This document shows, in pieces, positions 45,719 through 59,387 of a stretch of 64,000 nucleotides of DNA. Under the pieces are notes generated by a model, which worked only from the letters and a program-made list of their open reading frames with translations, ran no database searches and was not told the origin of the DNA. Location: NCBI GenBank assembly GCA_009599575.1, contig VWND01000026.1, positions 186,001-250,000 of the forward strand, given 5' to 3'. Source of the stretch: Blumeriella jaapii (lineage: Eukaryota; Ascomycota; Leotiomycetes; Helotiales; Drepanopezizaceae). The translations under genes and the position numbers were made by a program. The number at the start of each line of letters is the position of its first letter. Position 1 is the stretch's first letter.

Positions 45719-48700
45719 AAGGAGTGCCCGCTTCTCTATATGCCAAGTCTGGGGACCCCAAGATGAAGTGCATCTACAGTACCACCGACCGTTTGCATTC
45801 ATCAGGCAAGCTGCCTTTGTCTTGCGCGATACTGGACATACGCCCCCCAGACTCGACCGACCACGCGGATCCAAGCAGCATTTTCCGCCAATAGGAATCT
45901 CAAAATGCGAACTGAGCATCGCAATGCAGCATGGATGGCTCTACTTCCTGCGAGCCAGGGACATCTTGACCCGACTCTCCGCATCACAACCATCCCACTC
46001 GGTCCTATCTCAACGCTTCTTCCCCGGATACCCCGCGCGTTACCATGGCCAGGAAAGGGTGGTAAGACACGCTCGCCAAGGACACTGATCGAGGATTAGT
46101 AACGCGCTCTGGCATTGGCGACGACATGTCTTTGTTTTCATGCCCTTGTCGTTCCGTGCGTGGCGTGTGGTGGGGTGTCAGGTGCTGTAGCAGCTCTCTA
46201 GCTTATGAATCATATGATGGAAACGATCTCAAACCGATTTTGTCGAGATATATGCATAGGTAGGTATCTGTATCCCTCTCGCGCTAGCGAATAGCCGCCT
46301 CGTCTGAAGATTCACGCCGCCGCCATCGCTGCGAGCCGTGGCGCCAGCTGCTGTTGCGAAGGCCGGTAGCATCTTGCTAGTCCGGGCTGTTGGAACCACA
46401 ATTTACTACGTACACGACAAAAAGCACCCATTCCGAAGAAGAGTGCAGGTAAGTTCAAGATTCGTGCTTTTTGGAATGACGCCTGCTTTTTTTTCAACTT
46501 ACAGTACGAACTAGCTATTGAAATTCAAACAACATGCGATCTTATCATACCGGATATAAAATGTAACAACCAGAGCTACCAAAACACTTTTCTCGTTTCC
46601 AAGACTCTCCTCCTCTTGCCACATTCACCAAATGTCAGCAATCTTGAATGCGTCAAAGCTCCCTCGCAAGAGATCAACTCGAACGAAACCCCTTCCGCTC
46701 GGATCCTCGCCTCTTCCGGGACCCAGTTGCCCTGCACGCCCGACTCCCCGGCTCGATGACAGCCTCTGCGCCTCTTGCAGCTACCAAGCTTTCCCACACC
46801 CCATCTCGGTACGGGTGGTCCAGGAACAACTCCGCGGCTCTCCTTCGCACCGCGCTATGCCGACCCTTCGTAGCCACGACCCACAGCAACCCACCCAGGC
46901 CAGCAGTGTTGAATTAAAGTTGAGCCAGGGCCCGTCGCGACCACCAGATGTGCGCTTCCCGAGCAGGCAGCTCTTGCGCAAGGTCGATCATCGCCGAGAA
47001 AAGAGGGGTAACGTCATCCATCGTACAGTACTGCATGCAGCTCGCTGTCCCGTTGAGAAAGAAGCGCTGAGGGCTGTGAAGCTTGTGTGACGCTGCTGCT
47101 GTTGGAGAAACGACGCTTCGAAACGAAAAAAAAACTCTCGTCGTTGGTTTTTTTGCGACTGGCTGACCTGAATAGTGGTTGGAAGGATTGGTGCCGCTGT
47201 GAAGGCAGGTTGAAGTTCAGACTGCGCGGAATCCTAGGAGACTTGTTAATGCTGTCGAGAATCCTAGCTTTACTTCCCCAGGCTGCTGTTTTTTTTTTTT
47301 TTTTACACTTAAAGGTGCATGTTCTGAATGACAGACAACCTGACGACGAGGAAAATGCTCGCACTTGACTCATGCAGAGGACTAGAGACTGTGAACTTTT
47401 CTTCGCTGTCAGTTTCCTTGCCTGACTTGCTTGCTGCCTTGTGTAAGGTGAACGAACGCCTGCGAAGAAAGAGGTTTCTCGTCTGCCTCAACTCGGTCCT
47501 CGGTTTTGAACAAGGACGTCAGAGACAAGGGATTAGCCAGTCTATCTATCCAAGCGTTCGAACACATAAAGCAAGCTCTGATCGACCACGTCTGGCTTGC
47601 AGCTATCCCCGTTTTGCCGTTCCCTAATCAGGTCCCAACCAGCTGCTTGCTGCACGTGCCACGGCCGAAGAAGTATCGTTCCACAGAAGACGGCCCCAAT
47701 GCACGACATTAGCGTCGTTCGCAGATCAGACTTGCCCCCGCCCTATGCTCCAGACACTGTGCCTAACTCCCTGAGAAAGCGTGCCTCCGTTTTCAGATCT
47801 CAGTGGTGGCGGGCGGCATCTTGCGAACGAGATTTCCTGAGCTGACGTGCAATACGCACATACAGTAGGTAGGTAGTAGACCTGTCTCGCCCAGCGAACA
47901 CGAGGCCCTCGACGCGCCGGTGCTGCGCCGCGCTCGGATTCGGGAAGAGGTTCTTTGGCACTGCACAGCAGCTTGAGAACCAACGGTGTGGGAAGACAGA
48001 CTCGCGGAGAGCAGCGCGACTTGATACAAGGTGGTATTTGAAGCGTTGGGTACAAGTGATCAAGTTCCGCGAAGAGGTGCTGTCATGGCCGTCCGTTTCC
48101 CACATTTTTTTTTTTTCAATCTCATTGTTTCCCGGGTCGAGCAACTGCCAAGCATCGTTTGTTGGGACAGGTGGAAAACAGATCTGGTTCAAGGGTGGTG
48201 TAGAGTAATGGTAACTCCTGTTTCCCAACAATGGCGAGTTTGGAAGTGTTCCGGTCCCGGTATGGCCGGGATGGATCTCATCGTCTAGCCGGCAGTGACT
48301 CGGTCCAAAATCCACAACGGTCGAGGCTCGAGGCTCCCTTCATTCAGCCTGCCCCCATTCGCATGTCCCCTGCTTGGTGTACTACATACATACATCGTCG
48401 ATCTTGTGTCCGAGTAATAGTTTCTCTACTGTCAACCTGTCTGTCGTTTTGCTTCTTGTCGTTTACGCGATTTGGATCAATCACGATTGCATCTGTTGTT
48501 TTGACAACCTCGCTTAATTGAAGCGAGCAGTCGTCCACACCCGCAGCTCCATCGAAACGAAGCCAGACGTTTGACGCAGGCTACGCACTTTGAGCAGCTT
48601 GACGCCTATCCAAACATCACGTTCAGCAGTCGATCCCATGGTGACTGCTCGTAGATCATGGCCAATCCCGACCAAGAGAAAGCAGCCAGAGTGGAGCGAG

Positions 48701-49311
48701 AGTAACCACCATAGGCACCTCGAGACAGGAAGCGACTGCACAGTACAGTAGTAGAACTCTGGAGAAATGAAAAAAAAAGGCTGGGAATGGATGAGCGACA
48801 ACCAAGTACCGTGGCGTTCGAAGCCTAAATCCCAAGCTGGACCGATTGATAGGGCCGATGTAGACGAATCTCTGCCGCTGCTCAGACAGAAACCGAGGAA
48901 ATCCATGTCGGCGCGTGAGATCAGATATAAAGCTCTGTCTCGTGAGTGGTTGAAAGCACGCTTTCCCAGGCCCCCCGACGCGAATTCCCTTTCCGCAAAT
49001 GTCGAAAGTGTAGAAGTCCAAGGCATTGTTCGCCCAGAGTCAGGAGAGCCTTGAAAAGTGCTTGCTTGGATTTGGAGCGACGCGGGTGCTTTTTGTTCGT
49101 GCCAACCTCGAGTGTGAGTAGCGGGTTTCTCAACATCTTCTTATCAAGGGATGATGCGATCCGGATTTTGCCTCGGCCGAATCGACGCATGGGCGCTACC
49201 CCACAATGTGTCAGGCAAGGGCACCAAGGAGCTCCCGTAACGTGCACAAAGAAAAAAAAAATCAACAACTTCCCTTCGTCGTCCGAGATATCAACAATCT
49301 AAGCAACAATA
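45719..49311. other. 3.6-kb stretch without a supported gene
   Basis: Frames at 46632-47090 (152 codons, ATG start), 46648-46917 and 48514-49026 show no domain, signal or splice partner. T runs occur at 47288-47304 and 48105-48116. A GTAGGTAGGTAG micro-repeat lies at 47864-47876. The right end is the leader of the PEX11 gene. Confidence 0.4.
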
Positions 49312-50196
49312 ATGTCTGTAGATAAATCCTCGCTTCCTATTGCCCCTGCGCACTTCGTCAGTCCACAGATGGACGAGAGGATAGCTCGGCTGTCAAAGGT
49401 GCTGTCAACATCCTCTGGAGTGGACGCGACTTTGACTCTGGTCGGTAAGCCCAAGACAGCTCCCTCCATTTCAAACGATGACTGATCTAGACATGTGCAA
49501 ATAGGCTACGGACTCTTCCTAGTCGGCTCCCAGATCTCGAATCTCGAATCCCTCGAACTCAAAGCCCTCTCCCGCGGCAACCCCTCCTCCTCAACCTTGA
49601 AAGCCGGCTCCCATGCCTTCTTCAAACTCGCAGATCTCGAGTCCGGCGCGAAAACCCTGGCCTCCATGTGCTCCGACTTCAGGACCTTCACGCGGCTGTG
49701 GGGCATGCTGGGCGTGTATGCCATGGCCAAGAAGCAATACCTCGATCCTCCCAAAGACACCATTACGCGGGCGATATCGTACTCGCAGACATTGTCGCTG
49801 GGCGCCTATTATTTCTACGAGAACGCGTACTACCTGGCCGGCAAGGGGGTCTTGAAGGGATGGACACCGGCCGACATAACGAGGTGGGCGAAGATCAGTT
49901 TGAAGATGTTTCTAGCGTACGTCGCTCTGGAGTATGTGCGCTTGTACCGCGCGAGGCAGCTGAGGTTGGCGAGGAAGCAGCACGCCATGAGCCAAGGGAT
50001 GAATGATGCGGAGAGGAAAGGGTTTGCGACGGAGGAGGCGGCGTGGAAGAAGACTGCGTTGGTTAACGTGGCGTATACCCCGCTGGCCATGCACTGGGCC
50101 TCGGAGAAGGCCTTGTTGACTGATGGAGTTGTTGGAGCTTTGATGTCATATGTGGGGTGGATCAAATTCAAGGCCGCTTGGGCTGCTGCTGCTTAG
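49312..50196 (+). CDS. PEX11-family peroxisomal membrane protein (PEX11C-like)
   Basis: Exons 49312-49444 and 49505-50196 give 274 aa. Residues about 38-65 (DATLTLVGYGLFLVGSQI) and 90-150 (FRTFTRLWGMLGVYAMAKKQ, then SLGAYYFYENAYYLAGKG) follow the PEX11C pattern rather than canonical PEX11 with its amphipathic KPLEHLQ start. Two or three membrane segments are visible, with the last near the C-terminus (GVVGALMSYVGWIKF). Family members tubulate and divide peroxisomes. It converges on TRM1, with 290 nt between the stops. Confidence 0.85.
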
Positions 50197-50486
50197 GGGG
50201 AAGAAACGTGTATATCTATGGCTTGATGACTATGGCTTGATGACCTGCGTATGTATCCAGGTGAAGTAACGTGGACGGCTTATCCAGACGGCTTGCTTGA
50301 CGTGATGGTTTTCGAAGGTACCTATCTGGGGTCATTCCTTCTACGAGATCGGGATATCTGGATCGTATCTCACCGTTGGGAAGAGACTCCTTCTGGTAGC
50401 TTGCCCCAAAGGATAGATCGATCGATCACAAAATCCACAAACAACTAGCACAGAGCTTGTAATCGTCCGGCGGGTATCAGTTCCTT

Positions 50487-52642
50487 CTAAGCATGGCCCT
50501 TGGCCCTCGCCATCGGTCCCCAGTTCTCTCTCGGATTCAACTGGTATCTCACCAGCTTCTTCTTATCCTTTTCTGCTCCCAACTTCTCATCAAACACGAC
50601 CTCGAATTTCGTCTCAGCAGTTGCATCTTTGACTGCATCATCATTGCCACCAGCTTGAGCAGTGCTCTTCTCCTTCCCCATCTGCATAATCCGGTACCCA
50701 GCCGTAGTCTCTCTCAGGGCACCCTCTCGAATCGGCGCCTTCTGCCTCGTCCACTCCCTCATGATCTCCCAAATGACTTCCCACGGGGCATTTGTCTTCA
50801 GACTACCAGGCTTGGTATGGGATCTTGTGACTTGATATCCGAGATGGATGATAGCGCCTCGAACGGCGTTTTCAATGGGCGTGACGCAGTGGATAACTTT
50901 GGAGAGAGCTGATGGGATGAACAGGAAGGGGGCCGGGTCTAACGCAGCAGGATCCCATTTGCCGGTCTTGGACTTTGCGGTTGGCGAATCGGGATCTTCG
51001 ACATTGATGAGACTCTCTTCCATGGCGAGGTTGAGCATTCCTTCAATCCTTGTGGTCGTGTGATAGGTATCTTTGGAAACGCTCGGCAGTCCATCCAGAA
51101 CTCTCCTGATAAACTCGGGGTCATGGATTGGGCCAGCATACATCGGTCCTGCGATATGGGTTTTGGATCCGCAGTGTTGGCAAGTCTCTCCGGCCGAAGG
51201 TCCGAGTCCGTAGATATGCTTCCAATGATGAGCTCCTTTCTTGCCTTCGACTAGTTTATTTCTCCCAACCATCTGTGTGGTCCAGGCTCCACATCCCGTG
51301 TCGCAATTGTACACCATCATAGTTTTACCAGCCAGGTATTTCACATCGGCTGGGCATTTACGGATGCGAACGAAGACTCGAGCGTAGAAATCGATGGACA
51401 GTGACAAGAGTGGTTCCATAGCCAGGCCGTACCGAGCTGCAGATGTCGCAATGGCATGCAAAATGAGTCTTAAACCACCCTCGTGAGAGTGAGGTCCTTT
51501 TATCGTAGTGCCTCCATAAAGTGAGAATGCCTTTTCTGGGTAGCCATTGGAGGCCCACACTCCAGCATCCGTACAAGTTACGCACAAGAGTCCACCATCA
51601 TCTCGAACTGCTTGCACAGCTGCGTCCAAGAATGGGGCGGCTGTGCCATATGGGTCTAGATCAATAACATTGTACTTTGTGGAGGGCTGCGGGCGGCCTT
51701 TTCGTCTCGGCATTCTTCGCCTATCTTGCTGTACATGTGTGCCATTGCATTGCTGGTAATTGCCGTTATTTTTCCTTGCAAATTGTTGTGTCTTATGTTC
51801 ATTTCGATGGTTTTGGTGGCTTCGGGTAGAAGGTCGTTTGCGATTATAGAGGTGGCAAATGGTATCTCTTGGGCATATCGAAGAGCTCGTAGTCCAGTAG
51901 CAGATAAAGCGTCGAGGATCGTGAATGTAAATGTATTCTTCTTGCCAGCGGTTTCCCCAGCTTTAGTTGAAGTGGAGATTTGTGCTTCGGCTCCAGCTTC
52001 AGGATTGGGGATAGTAGCCTCCAAATTTGACACAGCTGGCGTCGATTGTTCCATGACAGCGGCGCTATCTGCTTCGGTCTTTGAAGCTTCAGAATCTCTT
52101 GCAGCAATGTCATTGTCTCCTCCTGCATGTCCGGACTCGCCTTCGGGGCCATGGGGGCCATTCGTCAATCTGCCTGCCTTTCTTGATCCATCATTCAGAC
52201 CCTCCTCTTCCCGTTTTCTCTTTCTCTCTCTGATTCTTGCAGCAGTTTTCTGCTTATGTTCCTCCACACTCTTTTGCTTCTTCTCCAGCAGCTCTTCCCC
52301 ATATGTCTTGATGACTAGAACACTCAGGTCGCGATTGAACTGCTGAATCGGATTGTAGAATACAGACTGCTGTTGGTTATCGCCTTTCGGAGTCACTTGA
52401 GGAACAGCAGGACCTGAGGCTGGAGTGAGAATGTATGCCAGTCCTTCTTTGACGGTGGTATATTCCTCGTCTTCGTGAAGCAGATGCTGGCCGATTGCTG
52501 GGGCAGCTGTGATATTTGGGAGGACGGCAGGCGCCATTGCTGCGGTTGAGGAGAGAGTGGAGGCAGCCCTGTCTTTCAGACAAATGGTAATTGATGGTGC
52601 ATGTCTCCTGAGAGTTCGCGCTGCTTTCCAGAAGTTGTTCAT
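50487..52642 (-). CDS. TRM1: tRNA (guanine26-N2)-dimethyltransferase; one frame change as read
   Basis: The minus-strand reading from ATG 52642 shows a basic, Arg/Ser-rich leader, a second in-frame ATG at 52537 (MAPAVLPN) and the catalytic core: FYNPIQQFNRDLSV, LDALSATGLRALRYA (SAM site), NDLLPEAT, IDLDPYGTAAPFLDAAVQ, a zinc-type CDTGCGAW...CQHCGSK pair, and RSHTKPGSLKTNAPWEVIWE near the end. The frame moves by one base at the TTTT run 51699-51702, between RDEK and GRPQPSTKYNVIDL. Both sides are strongly conserved, so an error in the sequence is likelier than loss. Two AUGs match the yeast gene, where they give mitochondrial and nuclear forms. The enzyme makes m2,2G26 in tRNA. A Lys/Arg/Ala-rich insertion (about residues 105-200) is typical of fungi. 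Confidence 0.88.
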
Positions 52643-54540
52643 GCGGGTAGAAGTAAAGGTGAAGAGGGATGGTGTTGTTTGAGAGAAAAAATTATTAGCG
52701 CTGCGATTCTGCCAGGGCGGTGGAAGATGGGTCTGTAGGCCAGTCTCACCAGTCCAATTCAACGCATGTCTGTCTACCTATCGATACTTTATCATTGTTT
52801 CTTTCTCCGTCGCCCTCAATTATGCTTATCACTTCTGTGGCTGCGGGAAAAGTTCGAGCTCCGTTGAGCTCTGTGGATTCGTCAAGATCCTGAGCACAAC
52901 CCAGGCATCATTCTACCTCCGCCAAACAATGTTTAACGTTCTGCTGTATACCAATTCTCGACGCTCGAACTAAGACTGATTTAATGAGTTTGGTTTTATA
53001 CTCCTGTTCAATTCACTCGCGCGCCTGATTAGACCATTCGTTGCTGTTTTCTTTCTCTACGCGGATCAGCTTTGTGGCACAACAATTGCTCAAGACATAA
53101 GGTGCGTCGCAACTGTCTTGTAAACTACATACCTATCGATCTGTTCCCCATTTCTGATTCTTTGTCTTGTAAGGACCCTCTTTTTGTATCTCTTGCTCTG
53201 TTCTATCTATTGCAATCTTAATTTGCATGTTTCCCCAAATGTTTTTCTATCATTAGTTACCTTAGCGAAATAACGTCTGGTGCCTATTGCTCTTCTATGA
53301 TAGCGATTTTAAGTTGTTGAAAAAAGAAAGACTGTACATCAGCTGAGAGTGTGCACTTTGCTGTACAACTACAAGCTGAGCGCCATTTTTCCATTTAACT
53401 CCCTCGGTGGATCTTACTCATCGCGACATGGCAAGGGCCATCTGTATGATAGCTGCGTTGTTTGCCAATGATTCCGAGCGATGTGCTGCGTTGCTTGAAC
53501 TCTGTCTGTCAATCTTGTATCGCTGTTGTGTTTTCGTTTCAATGACTGCTTAAAGAGCTTTACACATCGGACCAAAGCTCCACATTGGCACCTGTCCCGA
53601 CATGGGGAACGAGTAAGCTTTCTGACATTCTGCCGCATTTCCTATTCCCTGCATCGATCGAAGGGTGTGGGGAAGGACAACACTGATCATCTTCCACTTG
53701 CATGAGTGGAAACGCATGCGCAGGCATCTGCTATGAGCGTGTTAACGGCAACAGTAGAGTGAGTACGAAACGATACCAGTTGATAATCCTAATGGCCTAA
53801 TAATCTCAGTACCAAGGTTGATGTTTGGGTAGATTGTTCCCTAGACCCTAGTGCGAATGGCGATGCTGCAGTCTGAAGGCAAGACAACCTGTCACATCCA
53901 TTGTGCATGGGAGTGCATTTACCCTGGGAGCGAGTAACCTGATTCATCAGATGCTCCGGAATTGCCTCGGCAACATGGTCTTTTTGGGCTTCTTTTGGGT
54001 AGTTCGTATTGACATCTGATTTCCTTCCGCGAAGTTCTTGTACCTAACTACAGTACCTAGGTAGCTAGTCTGCTAGTCTAGGAAACGACAGCGACTCCAT
54101 TTTATTATAATAACCATACTGAAAGCTTCGAGCTAAGCTGCAAGAGCATCGCCCGGTGGTTCCTGTTGTCACTTTGTGACACTTGTATCACCAGCAGGAA
54201 GCACCGAATAAGAAGCACCGATGTCAAAAGGCACGTCCATATTGGCTGTGATCACACGCCGCACGGAATCCTTTCCAAAAAGGTGTTTCCTCCAGAACCC
54301 GCGTGCCCACTTCTTTGTATCGGTGTGTGGCCTGGGCTATGATTAGCGAAAGATATTCCGATATCTCCTTCAGAGGAGGTGCCTACACCTCAACGCTCCC
54401 ACCCGCTGAGTTTTTTTTCGAGTCCCTTTGTTCTGCCCTTTTGCTTCGTGCCCCCGTGTTTTGTTCATTGTTTGCCTTCTAAATACACTGTTGGAATACT
54501 TCCCCGATTCCTAGACCTAAAAATCCCATTTCTTTTGTTT
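52643..54540. other. Intergenic region between divergent genes
   Basis: 1.9 kb with no supported gene; frames are short and featureless. It holds the promoters of TRM1 (-) and the DUF3712 gene (+). ACCTAGGTAGCTAG at about 54055-54068 is a small palindrome. Confidence 0.45.
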
Positions 54541-55803
54541 ATGCCCGCATCTTTGAGCATGTCTGCCCAATTAAATCACACCGAGTCGCCCAATTCGACC
54601 GAAAAGTATGCCCATGGCGAGAATGATCAGCAACAGGAATATCCGCCAGTGAAGCGTACGCTTGGACAGAAAGCCAAGCGACACTGCGCTAGATTCTGGT
54701 GGATTCATTTGATTGTATTCTGCCTGATAGTCATGATCGTTACACTTCTGGTGTGAGTTCACATTGCCGTAACCAATATCAAGACCTTCGTATTTACATC
54801 CATAAGTGTCTACGTTGCATTTCCGAAGATCGCTCAACACGACGTTGACGATGCTACCCTCGAATTCTACGAAGCAGAGTTCACCAACCCAACGTCAAAT
54901 TCTATTAGAATAACCCAAGCTGCAACACTGCTCAACCCCAGCACCTTTACGCCGACCTTGGACGAATTTCTCGCAGATCTTTTCCTGGTTACTAACGGCA
55001 CTTATGGTTCTGAAAAGATGTTGACTCTCCCATTACCATCTATCCACGCCAAGAAGAGGACGAACTCGAGCATTGACGCAGATGTCCCGATTGCGAGCCT
55101 GGGCCAGGTCACCGCGTTTGCTGTTACGGTCATGACGAGCGAATTTGTGACAACAGCCTTGGTGGGTAAGACGAAGCTACATTTGGGAAAGCTCCCAGTC
55201 CAGGATGTTGTATTCAACTCAACGACTACATACAAAGGTTAGTCCTTCTTCTTAGTCTCCGACGCCATTATCGGAATCACTAACGCTGTGTAAGCTCTCA
55301 ACTCCCTCAAAGGTTTCAACACCACCGATCTCCGTTTAAACTTAACCGCGAAGACCGGGACTCCAAACCTCATGGGCAACGCGCAGATTCCTAACCCATC
55401 TCTAATGACTCTCATGTTAGGAAACGTCACATTCGACCTCTCAACAGAAAAGTCGGGCGTGGTCGGTAACGCTACCATCAACGACTTTGTCCTAGTTCCA
55501 GGCGAAAACACCTTACCCATGAAAGCTATCATCGACCAGCCGAAGGTCCTTGCTAGCTTGAACGCTGCGGGCAAGGTTAACATGACAATTATCGGGAAGA
55601 CTGCGGTGTATAACGGACAGCATTTAACATACTATGTAAGTCTTCTCTTATTGTTTCATGGGCATCCTTAAGGTGGATAACAGCTGAAGTTATAATAGGA
55701 GAAAGCACTTGCAAGCAATGTCCTCGTCCTTGAAATGAATGTTCAACAAATCTTAGCCGACAGCACTGCGTCTGCAGGAAAGGCTACTACATTGTCGAGA
55801 TAG
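54541..55803 (+). CDS. DUF3712 (LEA-2-like) single-pass membrane protein
   Basis: Exons 54541-54752, 54807-55237, 55295-55635 and 55699-55803 give 362 aa; every junction keeps phase and the first rejoins TLLV to VYVAFPKIAQ inside a helix. The N-terminal 50 residues are polar and end in a basic cluster (GQKAKRHCARFWW), then comes one transmembrane helix (IHLIVFCLIVMIVTLL). The C-terminal side has repeated beta-rich LEA-2-like sequence (VDDATLEFYEAEFTNPTSNS, IPNPSLMTLMLGNVTFDLS, NVLVLEMNVQQ). The family is widespread in ascomycetes; some members sit in the vacuole membrane, but the function is not established. An inner Met at 54559 is an alternative start. Confidence 0.82.
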
Positions 55804-58800
55804 TAGGCTGACCGTGTGGCCATGTATTTGTACCAGATGAAAAACCAATACGATATTTACAATAGTTCTACGGATAGTGCTGTGGAGCTCATGCTATTCG
55901 TATAAGCGGAATGATGAAATGCAAGTGCGGTAGTCGATGGGGAGGCCGGTCAGCCTCCCGCTGCCACACTCGCTTGTGTGTGTATACCTATCTCACGTGT
56001 GAAAGAAGAGTCTTCGAATTTCAGACAAAATGCGCTCTGCTTATGGTACTTACCGTTTGCAAAAGTTCGAGTAGCTGCCAAAAGTTGTCCACAGTTACAG
56101 ATTTGGGTTTGGTCCCGGGGGTTCATCTCGCTTGCTCAGCGTATCTACTTCGGAATCTTCTGAATTGCCTCGGTGTCCCCACAAGCAAGCGATCCTGGAT
56201 TCATTTGCCGTAGATTGCATGACTGTTGTTTCGAATTTGATGGTTTTTTGACTTTCCGCAGACTAATTTGGATGGAATTTTTCACTTCTACAGAGTCCTG
56301 TATACTCTGTACATACAGTACAGTACTTTTACACTCTCGCCGCTGAGGCTGCTGCATCCAAATCTGCTGGTATGAGTGAGGACTTTCATGGACTCGGATT
56401 CTTTTGACTTTGTTAGAGACACTCATCGACGTTTTCTTCTTCTCGCCTCGCTTTTCCGTGAGCACATTAAGGGCCATTTTTCTCTCGGCTTTATTGTAAC
56501 TGTTATCGAGTCAGATCACATTAGAAGTGGAGACTTCATCGTCGAGGTGCAGCTCAGTCTTTGAAGCTTTGGCCAGCTTAAAAACTTTCGTTTTTTAGCC
56601 CATTCCATCTTATCCACCTGACAACCACTTTCATCTGAGTCGTTCTACTGTAGATGTATCTCTATGCTTCAAAAAAAATCTTCCTTTTCGTTTTGGAGGT
56701 GCAAATTAATCCGTGCCTTTAGCATACAATGATTCACATTACCTTTCTGTTTTTCTTTTTAACCCATGATATCAAGGTTTTGGAATCAAGAGTCAACAAC
56801 ACTAACCTCGCTATGGTACTCGGCCAACACTTGAGCACCTCAACTTCCGTTAACTCCCACCAACGCATGTGTGTATTCCATCATCATACGGAACAGGTGA
56901 AAGTTATGAAGTGATAGATAATGCGAATAGACCCAGAGAGAAAGCTGAGATGGGACCCCTCGGTCATTTCTAATTTTCTTAGTCGACGGTATCTCGATTG
57001 ACCGAATCGACGTACAGATAGGGATTTCAAAAAACGATGTCAACAAGCACAAGCGATGCGCCGTTGAACATCCCAGTGGCGAGGACTTCTTATCGCTTCT
57101 TTTATGCCAAAACATCGGACGAGATTAAACGACGTCTCAAGCTCGATTCCGCCTGTACTGATTAGAAGTTTCCCTTACGCTCTGGCGTTGAGACTTAAAT
57201 AACCAACCGCGCCGGCTCAGTTCCTGGGTAGCAATTTTGATCAGATGCGCTCGCATGCATTCCCTGCAATTACGAGAAATGAGAATGATTTTTTCAAGCC
57301 TAACAGGGACGCGAAGTTGCGATCCAGCACATGGAAGTCTTGGCTACTGACGAAACGCTAGACTGTTGATGTCCTCGAGTTCGGCAGCATGATAGGAACA
57401 GCAAGTACTTTGATCTCAGCGGATATCAGACTTTCGATGCAAAGTAATTCAAAGTGGCAGGGAGCTGTCTTCTTTCGGTGTATCAGCAGAGTCGACGTTG
57501 TGGCCCTGCATTTAGAAGTGACAATCTTGGGGGACTAGACGTAGAAATCTGTTGACTACTTGACTACCTACTTATGTCGAAACAAGTTGCGACGTGCAAC
57601 AAAACATATGATGAACCGCGTGAAAACAAATAGATTGTCTGAAGTGAACCTTTACGGCATCCCTTTGGAGCAGTCTTTAGCTATGCATAAATTATGCTCT
57701 CATGAATCTGAAATATTCGAGCTAAGGGTGGGGAGCTCCATGCACCGTGGTGAATTTCCTCTCCAACCAGGAGGGATAGAATACTTCAATACTTGCTTCC
57801 TATACCTCACTCTTCGGCTTTAAAGAGTCGATGTCTGATAGATCTCATATCTATTTTGAAAACCGTGTGATACTATCATGACTAAGGACTTCGGTTAAAT
57901 TCTATTATCTCCATGCCTACGATCGCCATTCTCTCGCACGCGGAACAGTGCGACGAAGGAGCTTCCAGGAGACTCTGATGGCAATAAGCATGGAGATCTG
58001 AATTCCCATTCCACAGAAGCTGGAAATTCCTGCTAGAGAAATGGAACATATCGGCAGTCTTCTCTCAATCCATCGGCATCCTCTGTCCATTAGTCAGGTA
58101 ATGGCGGAAGCCATACACGTACAAAAGAAGTGGTTTTTTGAGTAGAGGAATGGGATCGTCTCTGTTTATTGGCAAGCCACTGGCGATTTGCACAATGCAC
58201 AGCCTGCGATTTGAAGCCCGGCCGAATGGCCTTACGAGATCTGATCCTCGACACAATCCCTCCTTTTCATAGACTGCACAAGCTGTCCAAGTTCGCCGCT
58301 TGCAGTCCCAGCCTTCAAAGTATATGCCTCAAAAGCCCTCTCAGCTGGTGCTTCAACTGTGCCCCGGCGCGTTAATCCTTGCTATTGTTTCTCCCTCTAG
58401 GTTAGCCGTCAGATGCTTCCCGCGCACGACGATAGCCTTTCCTGGGATGCTCGAGTAAAATTTTCACATTTGTAGGGACAACATCGGATCTCTTGATAAA
58501 GTCCCAGCACACAATCCCCACCTGCAAGCAGCTCCTTACACCGAGTGAAATCTCCAAAGATTATGGCCGAGCTTGTTTGCTTGAGTCGCGTGCACTGCCA
58601 TAATTTATCCAACTGAGGCGAAGAGTGATCTACATACCGAGAGTCTACTCGTTCTCCGACTCAACATCCTAGCTTCTGTTCGAAGGTTGTTGAAATCGCA
58701 AAATATTAGAGCGGGCCGAAGGATTGGGGCTGGAGGGCGTGGGATCGAGCCAAATGAAAAATGAATCCGCTCGTCTCTATGGTCTATGTTGATATTTAAA

Positions 58801-59387
58801 TTGTTGTGCACATTGAAAATAGTACTCAGGCGGTCAGGTGCTGTTGATCCTAGGACCGCTAATATTAGACTTTTGGTCACAATGCTTTCCAAAGCGACAA
58901 CACCATAACAGAATTTACGTATATCCTCCAAAAGCTCTCGCCATGAAACAACAAGCAATTATTTTGATGTGTTGCTATCGTCGCATGTTCCGCTCAAGGG
59001 CTCGAGCAGTTGTTTTTTTCCCAAGGTTTCTGCAGGGACATATCTTGCGGAGATCCCGGGACATTGCAGGGCCAGTCAGTCCCTCGCTACCGCAAGCATT
59101 TCCACCTCTCAGCTTCCTTCAACAGTGCCTTAGCCCCACCAACGGTCTGGCCGGGTCGTGGAAAGAAACACCCTGCTTGTATCAAATTTAATGACCTGGT
59201 ATGGGTTCGTCTGCTCACGATGGCAATTCGGATTCTCTCAAAAGGTTGGACCATCTATGTTTGTTTTCCTGGTCGAGCATTCTCCCCTTACACTCTTTTC
59301 GTCGTCCCTGTCACCTTGAAGGTTGTCTTATCACAGTCGTTTGCTTCATTCATTCAGTCATTCTCTTCAAACACAGTCACAGTCACG
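55804..59387. other. 3.6-kb stretch without a supported gene
   Basis: All frames are short; those at 57560-57823 and 58605-58958 lack motifs and several begin at non-ATG codons. TACATACAGTACAGTACT occurs at about 56309-56326. The right part is the leader of the small surface-protein gene. Confidence 0.45.

Noticed and set aside
46632..47090. 152-codon ATG frame between the sugar transporter and PEX11
   Set aside because: No signal, domain or conserved-looking segment; another frame covers the same stretch equally well.
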